Made by a program: the position numbers and the translations under genes
Notes under the pieces: generated by a model
Told to the model about the DNA's origin: nothing
Database searches by the model: none
Seen by the model: the letters and a program-made list of their open reading frames with translations, nothing else
In this document: piece by piece, positions 10,743 through 24,200 of the stretch
Layout: every line of letters begins with the position of its first letter
How positions within the stretch are numbered: position 1 is the first letter of the stretch
Source of the DNA: Pagrus major
Lineage: Eukaryota; Chordata; Actinopteri; Spariformes; Sparidae
NCBI RefSeq assembly: GCF_040436345.1
Contig: NC_133216.1
Location: forward strand, 14,650,110 to 14,714,109
Reading direction: 5' to 3'
DNA: 64,000 bases

Positions 10743-11033
10743 TTAAAGGAAAAGTTTACCCAAAAATGAAAACTCAGTTATTATCTTCTCTCCCCCTTGT
10801 TGATGGAAAGTCAGGTGAAGTTTCAAAGTCCACAAAACATTTCTGGAGCTTCACAGTGAAACGTTGCTGCATTCACTTAAACGACTGAAGTAAATGGGGA
10901 CAGCAACAACAAAAAACATACAAATGTCTCCATAATGATTTGTGAACTACAAAACGTCACCCAACTTTCTATCAACATGGGGGCGAGTAGATAATGACGC
11001 AATTTTCATTTTTGGGGTGAACTTATCCTTTAA
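10743..11033. mobile_element. TTAA-bounded MITE-like element
   Basis: The left end is TTAAAGGAAAAGTTTACCC then AAAAATGAAAA. The reverse complement of the right end is TTAAAGGATAAGTTCACCCC then AAAAATGAAAA. The terminal inverted repeats are therefore about 30 bp with few mismatches. It is 291 bp long with no reading frame, and it is a familiar fish MITE type. Confidence 0.8.
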
Positions 11034-14000
11034 TCATTGCTGTGCCTAATGCTATTTTGTCAAGACTCAGTATTTTAATATCCTCATACAACCTTTTTAA
11101 TAATCATACAACTGTGTTAATGACATGGAAGCTCCCTGGTCGCTCGTCCAGCCCATATGACCCAGCATCATCTTTATTTGTATAATCTTCAAAAGCCCCG
11201 AAACATGTAAAATAAGCTAAATTTGTGATAAGAAACCAAAAGCAAAGATTAGAGGAATGTCTGAAAAATACAATATTGGGTTGCAGAAACTTGTTTTTTC
11301 AGTCCACACGTTGGGAACCATCAGCAGGTTTTGGTTTTATTACCCTGTGAGGGGGCTTTTCTTGGTGACAAAGAAAGTGCCTGATGCCTCACTGTAACTA
11401 CTGATTGTCATTTTACACTGACAGCCCATCGATTACTCACTCCGACATTTATGTTTTAATCGCAGCTCGTATACAGCTTTTTTGGTACAGATCAACAGAA
11501 AATGACAATAAAAAAACGACGTGAATAGGAACTGAACCTTTTTCTATTGATTGTGTTTTTAAAGAAGTGAAATAAAGACTGTAATTTAAGCAAAGGTGGT
11601 GTAAAATCAAATTAAACATTTCATAGAAGAAGTTTACAAGATCACATATTAGAAAGAGTCACCAGCTGTGTGCAGAGTTGAGACATTTTGAGCCAGACTG
11701 AGTAATGTCATTGAAACATTCAGTCATTAGTCATTACATGCATTTATTTGAGAGGAACAATTTTTGCCATACATATCTTTGTGATTACCAGCACATTTCA
11801 ATTAAGTTAACAAATTATTATTAAAAATTTCTAAAAATTAAAGCATAACAAACAGTGGGGGCAAACTATCTGTTGGGTGGAAAGGAGCAGGAGGGTTGAA
11901 TGCTCCTCCTTTTAATAAGAAAAGGAAAAAAAATAATAAACAAAACAACACACCTGCCTGTGTCTGCTTCAGGGAGGAATTCAAAGCAGGGTAAAACAGC
12001 AAACACGTTGACATTTCATGTAAAGTTTTACCGCTTGATCTGGAAAATGCATGACACGAGTTGGATTTGAACAGAGACACCAGCGCCTGTTGTACATGAT
12101 GCTGCCCAGTTCTGTATCCACTGGAGGAAAACAACACAGCCACTGGCGCCCTCTTGTGTGTGTGTGTGTGTGTGTGGTGTTAAAACAACAAGGACTTCGA
12201 TGTAAACTGTTGCAGTTGCTGCATCCTTGTGTTTCCTGTCGTTACTGCACCCCGACTGCTACCGTAGTCCAACAATTCAATCATATTTACCTTTCCTCCC
12301 AACACAGATCACCCCCTCAAAAAAAAAGAGAAAAAAACTATTAAGTATTTGCTCTAGTTTGAATCTGAAATATACATCAAAAAATGGGGCTAATCTTTAA
12401 AAGCAACCCCAAAATGGAAAAAAAAAGATAAAATGAAGAAGAAACAAGGAAAAATTAATCAGAAAAGGCTCATATAGCTATAAAATAAATACAAAATAAC
12501 TGATTTCTCAAAGCAGCCAAACAAAAAGACTGAATCTGAAGTGGTGAGTTTGAAGGCAACATGAATCATGTAGAGCGGGAACAGAGAGGTGAGATGGCAC
12601 AGAGTACCAGAGGAAGAGTAAGACGGAGGGAGGAGGAAAGAGACGGCGCTGCTAAACACAACAATGACTGATCGAACAAAAGCAATAATAGTGTCTGAAG
12701 TTGCAGAAAATAAAAAGGAAAAAATATATTTTTTTCCATTTAACTGTAAATAATTCAATCGAAGCAGACGTCTTGCTTTTCAACATTCGCAGAAGTTCTT
12801 GGGAGCAAATAACCGACTTTGTGACGAACAGTTGCAGCTCCTCCACGTCATATCTGAGGGCCGGAGGGGGATACCTGAGGGGCCAAAGTGAGCAGAGGAG
12901 GAGAAAACAGACAGGAGGGAGGTCACTTTGGCAGAGGTCCCTTAGAGTTTTTTTTTTATTTTCCGCAGGGGGAGAATGGTCAGGAGAGTGGGGGACACAG
13001 ACATGAAACGTTGACATTTAAACAGACACGTTAACATCTTCAGCTTCCTCGGATATAAAAGCCTGTGTGACCTACGTCCACCTCTAGAACAAGTGTTTAA
13101 AGCCAGCAGGTCCACTAAGCAGGGTCCGTCACCGTTATTTTGTCCTCTGACTTGTGCCGTCAACCCCACGTTTTATCTTTATCACCGTTAAGTCTTTGTG
13201 TGTGTGTGTGTTGTGACATAAACTTTAATTGCTAGTTATTTCTACACATGAGAGCGAGAAGCGCTGTGAGAAAGGTCCGTGTTCTGTCTTTGGTTAGTGT
13301 TTTATCCTCCCTCCTTTGTCCCCCATCTCTCTTCTTTCTCACTTGCAGGTGGCTGCTTGTTTGTAAAGATCGCAGAATGACAAAATGTAGTGATAACAGG
13401 GTGATTTTATTTCTTCTTATGTGCATATGTACGTGTGTGTCAGTGGTTGATGTAGTGTGGATGTAGAGGATTCCTTATTTGTCACAGCTGAGCTCGAGAG
13501 GATGATTTTGTCCATAATTTGCTTGCGTAGAGCTTTGACTGTAACACCACGTCTTCTGTCCTTTATGGAAAGGTTGTGTTGGTGGTAAAGTCAAAGAAAC
13601 GGCAAAAACATTGTCGGGCGACCAGTCACTTAATAGAGCCAGACAAACAATCTGAGTGCTGATTTCTCCCGTCCTCACAGTCCCTGTGGGAGAGGAAGAG
13701 AACAGGGAACGTTAGAAAGTAGCATCGTTGTCAATGACAATGTATCGGTGGTTACGGTTCTTTTACTGAATGATCTTCGAGCGCTGCTTGAACAGAGAGG
13801 GATGGAAAAATAGTCACGCTCCAATGTCTGGACCTTCACACAAGTCATACGAAGATGATTTTTGTCCAGACTGAAATGGGTTTATAAAATTCTCCATCCT
13901 CTTGAGGGTTACAGCATTTTTGCCCAACATCTTCACACTGGTGTGGCTGAAGCCATTACAGCTGTTTTCTGCACCATGTTCTGTCATTAACAAAATGCTA

Positions 14001-14698
14001 TTTTGGCTGTGCAAATACATATTTATCTTCTTCATCATACACCCTGTCTACACTGGTCGGGTAGCCAAAGCAGCATGACAGGAAAGCAAGATGACAGTTT
14101 ATCTAGATTTGTTGCCAGGTTAAGGTTTGAATATTCAAGATTCAAAATTAAATTATCATTACACAATCAGGATTGTACAAGAAATAATGGTGGCAGTCCT
14201 GTAAAAAACATAAAAATTTAAAAAACAAATTATTTCCGGTGGAGTGAGCCCAATCAATCACAAGTATGGTGGGTCAATGAACAGAAAGTCTGTGAACGGG
14301 ACTATGTTTTCTCTCCCTGACGGAGCCACTTTTAGTGATGTAACTGTGTTTCAAGGTCCCAGCAATTACACAGTGACAGCAATGTTATAACAGATGGAAC
14401 AGATGGTGAGAGGTACAAGAGTAGCTTTCTTTTAAATGATCCATAAAATTATCGTCAACTACACACCAATTGGATATTGTTTAAGGGAAGAAAGGCAGCT
14501 TAATTATATGAGTGAAGAGGTGATTTTTATCGTTGTAATGAGGTTTTATCTGATGGAGTTTTATATTCAGATCTGCTTGTTCAGCATGAACAGAGATAAA
14601 GCGCTTTTGAAGAAGTAAATTCTGCAGGTTGAAGTCCCTGTTATCATCACGACTTTGTCTATTTTTGATTAAATAAAATAAGTGTTTACCTCTCGGCC
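11034..14698. other. Non-coding stretch downstream of PPP1R37
   Basis: It lies downstream of the PPP1R37 stop codon on the minus strand. Part of it may be 3' UTR: the first minus-strand AATAAA I find after the stop is at 13406-13411. A GT microsatellite lies at about 12158-12176. No exon of a known family was recognised, and the short open frames on both strands show no domain. Confidence 0.4.
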
Positions 14699-14775
14699 TC
14701 ACGGTGCTTCTCTCCCAGTCTCCAAACTGGCTTCTAGCAGCAGCTCCTCCAGGTCTTGTCCACAGCTGACACTCA
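14699..14775 (-). CDS. ppp1r37: PPP1R37 coding exon 12 (C-terminus)
   Basis: After the junction Val it encodes SVSCGQDLEELLLEASLETG then REAP and a TGA stop at 14699-14701. The LEELLLEAS motif matches the mammalian C-terminus, which fixes the frame. The acceptor is GTTTTAG. Confidence 0.85.
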
Positions 14776-17700
14776 CTAAAACACACAATACCAAACATGA
14801 TTTTCACACCCAAAACCAACTTCTCATTTGACTAGATCAGTGATTACAGTGACTCACCGTGCTCCATAACACAGCTGCCGGGCTTGGGGCTTTCAGTGTC
14901 GAGAAGATGGCGGGAGAACTCGGGTTTGAGGCCGTTGGGCAGAGCTGAACTGACTACCTCCTCCTCTGGAGCCTCAGCGAAACACTCACCCTCGTCAGCA
15001 GAGCTCTCGTCGGGTGAATCCTCCACTTCAGCCGAGGCAGGTTCGGGACTCTTTGAGGCTTCTTCTGCTGGAGGATTGGACTCCTGAGCTCCACCTCGAG
15101 TGACAGATGGTGCTTGTTGATCAGTCTGGACAGAGAGAACAGACTCTGCTCCCTGTTCATCTGCCTCAGTTTGACATGGTTCCTCTTGGCTTGGCTGGCT
15201 ATACTCGTTCCCTGTCAAACTGGGTTTTTCATTTTCTTCCTCCAGTGCCTCCTCTTCTTCTTCTTCTTCCTCCTCCTCCTCCTCTTCTTCCTTTGTTTGT
15301 TTCTGCGACTGTGTCTCCTCTGATGCAGATGCTAGCTCATTCTGTAGCTGTTCGAGAGCAGATGTTAACGGCTGCTGCTGCTGCTGCACTTCTCCCGCAG
15401 GATTACTAGTCTGAGTGTGACTCAGTTCATCTAACTGTTTACACTCTCCTTCTGTGCTATCAGGGGACTTTATCTGTCCCTCAACCTCTCTAAAAACTTC
15501 CTCATCTTCTTCCTTCTTCCCCTCTACACAAGTGGGCTCATGTTGGGGGCTCTCAGTGCTCTCTGTTGCCTCCTCAGTGAGCTGCACTGATGAGGACTCT
15601 GAAGGCAGGGCTGGTGCTTGTTGACTTGGATCCGTCACTTCTGGGTCTAAAGTGCTAGCTGTCTCATCCTCTGTGGGTTGGCTTGCAGACTGTGGCTCTA
15701 GAGTTGTATTTGGTGCTACAGTACTCTGCTCCATCAGTTTACAGTCAGTTGATGGAGCGGTCGAGCTCTCCTTCACGTCCTCCTGTGTTAGTTGTGTTTG
15801 GGATGAGGGCGGCGGCGGCGGTGTCTGCTGTGTCGTGGGTGTGTTCCCATCTGCAAGCTTCTTTGATGCTTCTTTAACCTGGCTGGGAGCTGGAGGTTTG
15901 CTCAGCTGGAGTTGTAACAGCTGCTGCTCAGGCGGGCTTTCCACTCGAGTTACCATGAAGATCTTATGACCCCTCCCTGGACTAGAGACAGATATACAGC
16001 GACCAGGAGATGGAGGGGTGCCTGGAGGAGCCGTGGATTCTGTGACGGTGATGCCGGAAATGACGCTCGGCCTGCCGTTAGGTGAGGCTGAGGGGGATGA
16101 GGACGTATGTGAGGCACTGAGGGGATGTGTCTGGGTTTGAGGAGCAGGCTGGTTTAAGCGAGGGGAAGAGGAGGACTTTGTTACCACCTCCTCTTCCTCT
16201 TCATCCTCAGTGTCTGAATCTGACTCCAGGGTCACTTTAGGAACACCCGTCTCAGCGCTCGCTCCTGACTGGCTGCTCGGCTGTTCTTCATTTCCTGTTG
16301 TTTCGCCTGCTTTCCCCTCTGTGCCTCCACTCTCCTCCGCTGCTGGTTGCTCCTCTTCTTCTGTGGTTCCATCCTCTGTGGCGATTTCAGCCATGGATGC
16401 CGACAGCCTCATCTTCTGCTCTGTTTCCTCCTTCTCCTTTGCCAGGATGAAGTTCCTCTTGCAGCCATTCTGGATCTCAGCCAGCAGGGCACGCTGGGTC
16501 TCAATGAAACTCTTCACCTTCGAGACAAAAAACACGTCTCAAACATCAAAAATATCAGAACAAACAGCTAAATCAGAGCAAATCCTACAATCTCTTTTGA
16601 GCCACCACCCTCCCTCAGTCGGTAATATATTTCTTTCAGAACACAATTTTCCTTAAAAAAGGCTGCAGGCGCACTGGTGGCCCATCCCCCCACCCCATTT
16701 CCTGTTATCTCTCCTCTGTCAGCTATCCAATAAAGCTATACAATTCCCGGAAAAATCACTTTTTAAAAAAGGCTATGACTGGTGTTATTCTGTAAAGTTG
16801 TTACACAACAGCAAAATCCAATGAAAAGACCAAAATTGCATTAGTCCATCCCTCAATACTTTTTGACTTTTCTACCCTGTTTAGAGCCAATTCGCTCCTT
16901 CTGAGGACGTAAATGTTAGAAAACAGGTCACAGATGGATTGTTTCACTTTTAAAAAAACCTAAATAATTTCTTAAAACAGCTGGGCCTTGTAGTTTCTAG
17001 AGAAAATTACTCAAACAGTATTGAATTGTGCATTTTTGGAGATTCATTTTAACTGCTGATTTGGTGCTCTACTGAGTATTTACAGTAGCAGGATGGTCTA
17101 TTGCGACCAGTTAAACTAAACTACGTTCATGTTCAGTGAATTTAAGGAACATTTAATACAGTGCAAAAGTGTGGTGCACTGATGTGTTTTTAACAGTTTT
17201 TGGACAACATTGGAGGTCTCATGCTCACAGTTTCTTTCTTGGGCTCCCGGTCAAGGTCGAGACGCAGCAGAGAGGTGTTGACTTTAAGGGCGAGCGACAG
17301 CGCCATCAATCCACCTGTCTTGATCTCATTCTCTCTGAGGTCGAGACGCAGCAGTCTGGGGCTCTCTGCGATGAATTCAGCCACAGCCACAGCTCCTGTA
17401 GCACACATTAGAGAGAAACAGGAAGTCAAAAAATGCAAAAAGAATCCTCGACAGAAACTGAAGCAGATGCACATAGGCACGTGCTCCCACCTTCGCAGGA
17501 CAGTTTGGTGGAAGCGAGGCCCAGTCTGAGCACAGAGCGGTTGGCAATCAGTCCGTCTTTCAGCTTGTGGACACCTTCGTTACCCACCGAGTTATGGCCG
17601 AGGTTCAGAGTCTCCAGACTCTGGGTGCATGGCTGAAACAATAGAGGAGAATGAAAAGCTTTGAGATAGAAACCAATTGTTTACCAGGGATAAAATATTG

Positions 17701-20700
17701 TTTTAAGTGTTTCATCAGTTATAAAACCACATTCTGCAAATATTGAGTTTCATAGTGTTCATGAAACCTGTTTTTTATGATATAAGCCATTTCCAGAAGA
17801 GTATTTCATGTATATTTTTTGCTTCTCACAACTACAGTATGTGTTTACACAATTGCTTTTACATTTTAATTATGTATTGGGGATTTTTTTATTTTTCTTA
17901 ACTGGAGAGAGTTTTGACATTAGTGAGAGTCCATCTGGAAAAGGTTGTCTGTATTTCCTTGCAGGCTGCATTTTACTACTTAATGAGCTGATTGATGCGA
18001 CTCCTTCAAATTATCTTACTGCTTTTAAGTTGACTGCTTATTTAAACCTCCCAGTGAGTGTCAGAGCTGTGCTGCTGATGGTTTAAGACATAAAAAAACA
18101 TCTTTTATACAGTTGGTTTTATTAATATTGTTTGATTAACAGACCTTTTCTCTTCACACTTGTTAATAATAAATGCCCATTACTAACACCTCATTGCATT
18201 GTAGCATTAAGAAACACTGTAGTTAGAATAGAATAGAATATGCCTTTAGTTCAGTAGAAACAAATAGTGCAAAGTAAGAAAAGGAAAGTATACCAAATAA
18301 AATATATAGTAAAAATATACACATACTGTATATATATGGTAAAAAAAGAAAAGAAAAACAGAATAAAAATATAACAGATGTATCAGCTTTAACAGTGTAA
18401 TTTGTGCAAAACAGTGGAGGTGCAAGATAGTGCAAGTATGTCAACCGCTGCTGCAGTTTCTGTGGGTGGGATTGTTCATTATGGGGGGTGGATGGAGGTC
18501 ACAGCTCTGGGGTAGTTATTTGCAGGGTTATGAAGCAGCAGCAGGAGCAGTCATGAGATTATATTTATCATCATGAGTCGAAAGCCATTTCTGTGTGTTC
18601 TGTTACATCTCACAAACCTCCTTTAAAAAAAAAAACCATCAGGCAGATTTCTTGGAACAGCTCAAAAATACTGTATTTTATAATTAACAAGGAAATCATC
18701 CCGTGTCTCTAAAAATAAGAGGAATGCTGTCCCATAACAAACAACATGTGAGAAGTCAAAGGCTGCAGTCTCAGAGTTCAACTCTGAACATTGAACCTAC
18801 TTCAAAGATTAAAAATGTGCATTTTTTGTGTCAAATGTGAAAACTAATAAACAAAGCAGAGAAGAAAATAAAAAGTAAATGTTTTAAAACATTTACATTC
18901 TGAGCTTTACTGGTCAGACATAGGGAAAGTAAGCTTTAAGTCCAGTGTCCCTTGGTGGTTTACTTTTTTCGAATCCGGCCCCTCTAAAACTGTACTTGAA
19001 TAGGCTTGCTCTATATAAACTTATCTTGATTGGCATAAGCCATTACTGTTATGAGAGTTTGTGCGGATAGATGTTTTTTCTTGGTTACTGGTACGTTCAT
19101 AAGTGACACATTAGATGAACTCTACAGGCACTTTTATGGAAGGACTAAAGTAGTGAATAATACAACTGCAAAAATAATATGATTAAACTGAAATATGCAG
19201 CTAAATTCTGGAGTTTGCAGTAATTACAATGAGTCAACAAAGTTAATCTCTTCTTACAAAACAGTAGTGATAACTTGGGAATAATGTGAGCAGGAAACAT
19301 GCACTAGATGCTGAATTATAGTCATGTTTTTCCATGGGTGTATTAATATATGAAAACTGTAAGTAAAAACAACTTTTGAACATTAAAAACAACAGGAAGA
19401 GTGGTTTACCACACTCTGACAATGCTGAGGCTGTAATGACAAAGCATGTTCCCGTAGAACTAAAACAAGTGAACAATGAGTGAAGATAATGATGCTATCA
19501 CTCAAAAACAGACATGAGACCAGTGACTTTAGTAATGGATTATCTGCAGCAGACTGCTGTGAAATTGACCCAAGAAGGACTGAGAGAACTGAAGCGGCAC
19601 AAAGAGCAGGGCCTGAGCTCACATCTGTTCACTGATACGACTGCACAAAATGTCAGGTGTATTAATGACGGGCTTACGTGAAATGGTCCGCTTGTATCAG
19701 ACGTCATAACACCCATCTACACTGTATGTTAATCTCTCACCTTAACACCTGTCACTCTCCAGTTTACACAAGGAAATCAGGTCACAGGTTCTCTGGTGAA
19801 ATGCAAATATGAGTCATTCATCTAACTATGATAGAGTAAACGCAAGGTTCTTAATCTTATTTGTTTAAACAAGATCTCTAAGGAGGTCAGTATGCTGCCT
19901 GCGTGACTTTTATGTTCACTTCTTGTCTTGAGGAAAAATAATCCTCACCATATCTGTAACTGGGAGACAAACCAACAGCAAAAACCAAAATCTCCAGTTT
20001 ACAGAATTCCTTTATGCCCACAGCAACCAATGTATAATCAGGTCAGCGAACTGTCTCGCGTCTAATAAGTCACAGACCCATCTCTTAATCAAGTGTTATT
20101 GTGCTTGTAAACTATTTTAATTTGTGATACTTCCAATTGTTTAACTGTGCTAAATGTATTTATTGTGTGATTTTTCTCTTGTTGTAATATTTGTGTTGCA
20201 CTTATCTCTTGTTATTTAAACTTTTTACAAGCACCTTGTAAGCTAAGTTTTTAAAAAGGTGCTATAAATAAAATCTTTCTTGCTTACTATGCTGTCAGGT
20301 TGTTAATTTAATCAGCTGTTTATATTAACTTTGTATGTTTTTATCATGATTATTTAATTCTGGTTGATTCCAACGGCAGGAGACAACAAACAAATATGAC
20401 AATGGGATCGTTTCATTTAAAAGTTTAAGAGGTGTTTGGTTACAATGAGTGATTATGTTGATTAAACACCAGATTTTGTTATAAATCTGGCATTTTTTTC
20501 TATTTGAACTCATTCGCAAAATCCTAATGTTAAAAACATAAAGGGGATCTTAAAGGGGACCTATGAAACAATTTATAGCAATAAACATGTATTATTCACT
20601 TTTTACTGTGAGTGAATTGTAACGCGACACAAAAAACGTGTCCTTCCCCGTCTCCTTCTGGTGCCTATACAAGCCTGTGATCGATTTATCTAAGTTGTTT

Positions 20701-21167
20701 AATGCTGCTGGACTGTGCATTTCTTTGTTAAGAACCTGGATTGGATTTGAGCGACAGTCCACACGATCTCGAGTGCCTCGTCTCAGTGCGTCTCTCTGCT
20801 CCACTAACAGAGACGACAGTAGCTAAAGTTAGTTTAGAAGTAAAGTTCACTTACATAAACTACATAAACTAAAGACTAGCTTCCAGCACAACACAGAAGT
20901 TCCACAGAGCTCCTTAAAAATTCACCAATTTCCAATCTTTGAAGACTTTTCACAAATCCTAAACATATACTAGGTATAAGAGAGACAACTGTTCACATGT
21001 TGGAGAGAGCTGAGGTTCAAACATGAGGAGAAAAGAAGTAAAACAAACAACAGGGCTCTATTTTGATCACTTCTCTGATAGAGTAATGAGGAGAAAATTG
21101 AATTATCCCTGCCTGAGCTGTTATACACACATCTGATAAGTGTGCAGACTGGCTTTACTTTGTCTAA

Positions 21168-21224
<57 letters not shown>

Positions 21225-24200
21225 TGTGAGTGTGTGAGTGTGAGTGTGTGAGTGTGTGTGTGTGTGTGCTAGTGTGTACCAGTGCAGCAGCGAGGTAGCC
21301 CATGCCATTGTGTGTGAGCTGGTTGTTCCATAGCACCAAAGTGACGAGGCCTTTCCTCTGCTCTTTTAGTCCTTCACACACGTAGGCCAGACCTGTGACG
21401 ACAAACAAAGACAGGCAGAGTTAGTACATCTGTATTTGACTTAAATAAACATGAATAAAATGTTTAATTTCACGAGGTCTGTTTGCATTGTCTGGCATTT
21501 TTTCTTCCCTTTGTATTACAAAAAAAAATTTCTAAGTGTGCACCCTATGCAATATATTCAGTTTAAAACTTATCTATCTAATCCCAGCCTCTAAAAGCTT
21601 TACTTCAGGTTATACTTTAAGAGCATGATGACAACATCACATGAAAAAATGTTTAAAATCCTGATGATGTGACATTTGTTGGTGTCTGTACAAGACGGAC
21701 ATGCTTTCTTACATCTGGAAAAGATTTGTAATTTGCAATCAATTGTGCAGCCCTAGTCATCAACATATTGTGATAATCTGTAATAACATAAAACAAATAC
21801 TGCAAAATGTATATAAATAAATAGCCAACTTTTGTTTGCTTGAAATCATAATTTGAATTTAAATGAACTCAAATTGTGTTTAAAACAACTCAACCATGTA
21901 AACATGATAACTTCCCCACAAGGATCAAAAGAGTCTGCATGTTATCTGAGTTTGCGTAATTGTGTTGAGGTTTTATACACAAACAAATCTTCCCATCTTG
22001 GGTAAACAAGACTTTATAGCAATTATGCTACTGCACCAGAGTCGAGGATGTGGTTGTTGCGCAGGTCCAGGATCTGAATGTTGTAGTTGAACTTTAGCAA
22101 GTTCCCAAGTTGGGCCGAGTCCTGCAGGCCGTTGAGTTTGTTGTCTGCCAGGTACAACTCCCGCAGGTTCATATTCATCTTCAGAGCCGTAGCTTTAAAA
22201 GATAAAGGAAGAAGAGGGAAGGTTGAGGGTCAGGAATAGAAGGCTAAAATCAAGAATTAAGATTCTCTGATAACGAAGGAGGGGCTGGAAAGAGAAACTC
22301 CTCCTCTTCCTCTTGTACATCCTCTCCTTTCACCCCCTTTGGCGCTCTGCCCATCTTACCCAGTAACATGAGCGGCCTGCCAGACAGGCCAGCGTTCTCC
22401 AGGTGGAGGACTGCCAGGCTGCCACTGATCCTGAGCGCTCGAGCTACAAAGGGAGCCGAGTGGTCCAGCAGGGGAGTGTTACGTGCATCAAGATACTGCA
22501 GAGAGCTCGTCTGAGGGGGAAACACCAACAGGATACAATTAATTAGGAATGTTTGGATAAACGGGCACAAACTCCAAAAAAGAAATCATAATACCTGTGA
22601 AATAATGTTCTCATTATAGTGATGAAAACTGTGTTTGTGCCGGAAAATAACACAATTAAAAAGGCCAGGGAGAATAATTACAGTTAGTTTGTCTTAAGGA
22701 CATTATATAACCAAGTATGCAAGAAGATTACCTCTAAAAACCACACACATATTATGATTAAAGCTGCTGTAGTAAACTAATGACAACTAAGAGCTTCATC
22801 AGACTCTATACATAAAATATTATCCAGATGTGAATGGACACTGTCGCCCACATAGACGCCCTTTTCATAGGCTTAATCCAAGACCTCACCTCAGAGATTC
22901 AATGACACACACCTGTCCACAGCAACAGTATGTTAAGACCTATGGGGTTTTCCTGAAATGAGCTACTGCAACGTTTTATTGACAAGCTTTGACACAAACA
23001 ATAAACAAGCTGGAATATGTGTGATGTCTCCAGGCAGCTCTTCATTAATCATCAGACACTTGTAGACAGGGGACTGCCTTCTGGTACAAACACTGATCAG
23101 ATAACAAATTACTCCCTCACACACTCATAGTTGCGATTACAGTACGACTGTGGTACTCATACATTTATGTAAACATAGTTATTGTATCATTAGTAAATGT
23201 GATTAAGAAAGTGTTGTTTTTCCCTCTAGGAGAGAAACTAATGAACCAGATCTTAGAAAACAAATAAATAGACCACAATGTTATTAATAAAAACTGCTGT
23301 AATTTGTGGCTTGGCAAACAGATTGGTGTGGGTCAAGGTGGTAAACTGCCAGGAAAGAAACTCCACAAACTAGGAACCTAGTATGTAAATGAAATTGATA
23401 CATTTTTCACAAATTTTTAAGATACAACATTTGCTTTTATTAAGTCTTTTGCATTAACATCTCACACTTCCTCTTTCACCTTCAAGTTTAAAACAGTGCA
23501 GAATAATACAGACGTGACTGTATGAAATGTGTTTTTGAAGGAGTGGTTTTATTCTCCCTATTCCTCTGACACACAATCAACAGTTCCTTCACATGGTTTG
23601 TTTGATTAAAATAAACTGTTCAAACTGACCAGCAGCTGTTTGTATCCGTGTACTTTCTCACGAATATTGCTTGAAAGGTGATATTAATGTGCTTGCCTGG
23701 CGACCTATTTGTATTCCTAACGGTAATAGGTGGTGACTGACGTCAAAGTGAAGCGCAAAGGGCACAGGCAAGACTTTGGAAGAGCAAGCGAGGGAAGAAC
23801 CGACCCTTATGTCTGAGTGCTGACAGAAACCAGCAGCGCTGCACGACACAAGCTCAGCCAGAAACATAAAAACAGAGGAAAGATCGATCTTCTCCCCTGG
23901 GCACAAAGTAGAGGAGAAGACTTGACTTTAAGTCAGTAGTATTTGAGACCAAACATCTTTTTTACTGGCCAAACAAAACACATAACATGAAATATTGCAC
24001 ACAGTTTAGTCTTGAGGCTGAAGAGCTTTCTCACTGAAACAACTAACACTCCAGTGTAGTCCATCACACCATGTTTCTTATTTAAAAAATTCAACCTGAA
24101 ATCTCTTTAATATTATAATTATTATTATTCATACTGTAGGAGAAGAAGATCTCCTACCTTTCTCATCATATGAGCTGCGGCCTGCCATCCTCGTGTGCCA

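Noticed and set aside
15107..15409. Leucine/proline-rich plus-strand frames opposite PPP1R37 exon 11
   Set aside because: They are antisense shadows of the Glu/Ser-rich coding sequence.
21171..21268. CRISPR-like or satellite array
   Set aside because: It is a simple GT microsatellite with no spacer structure.
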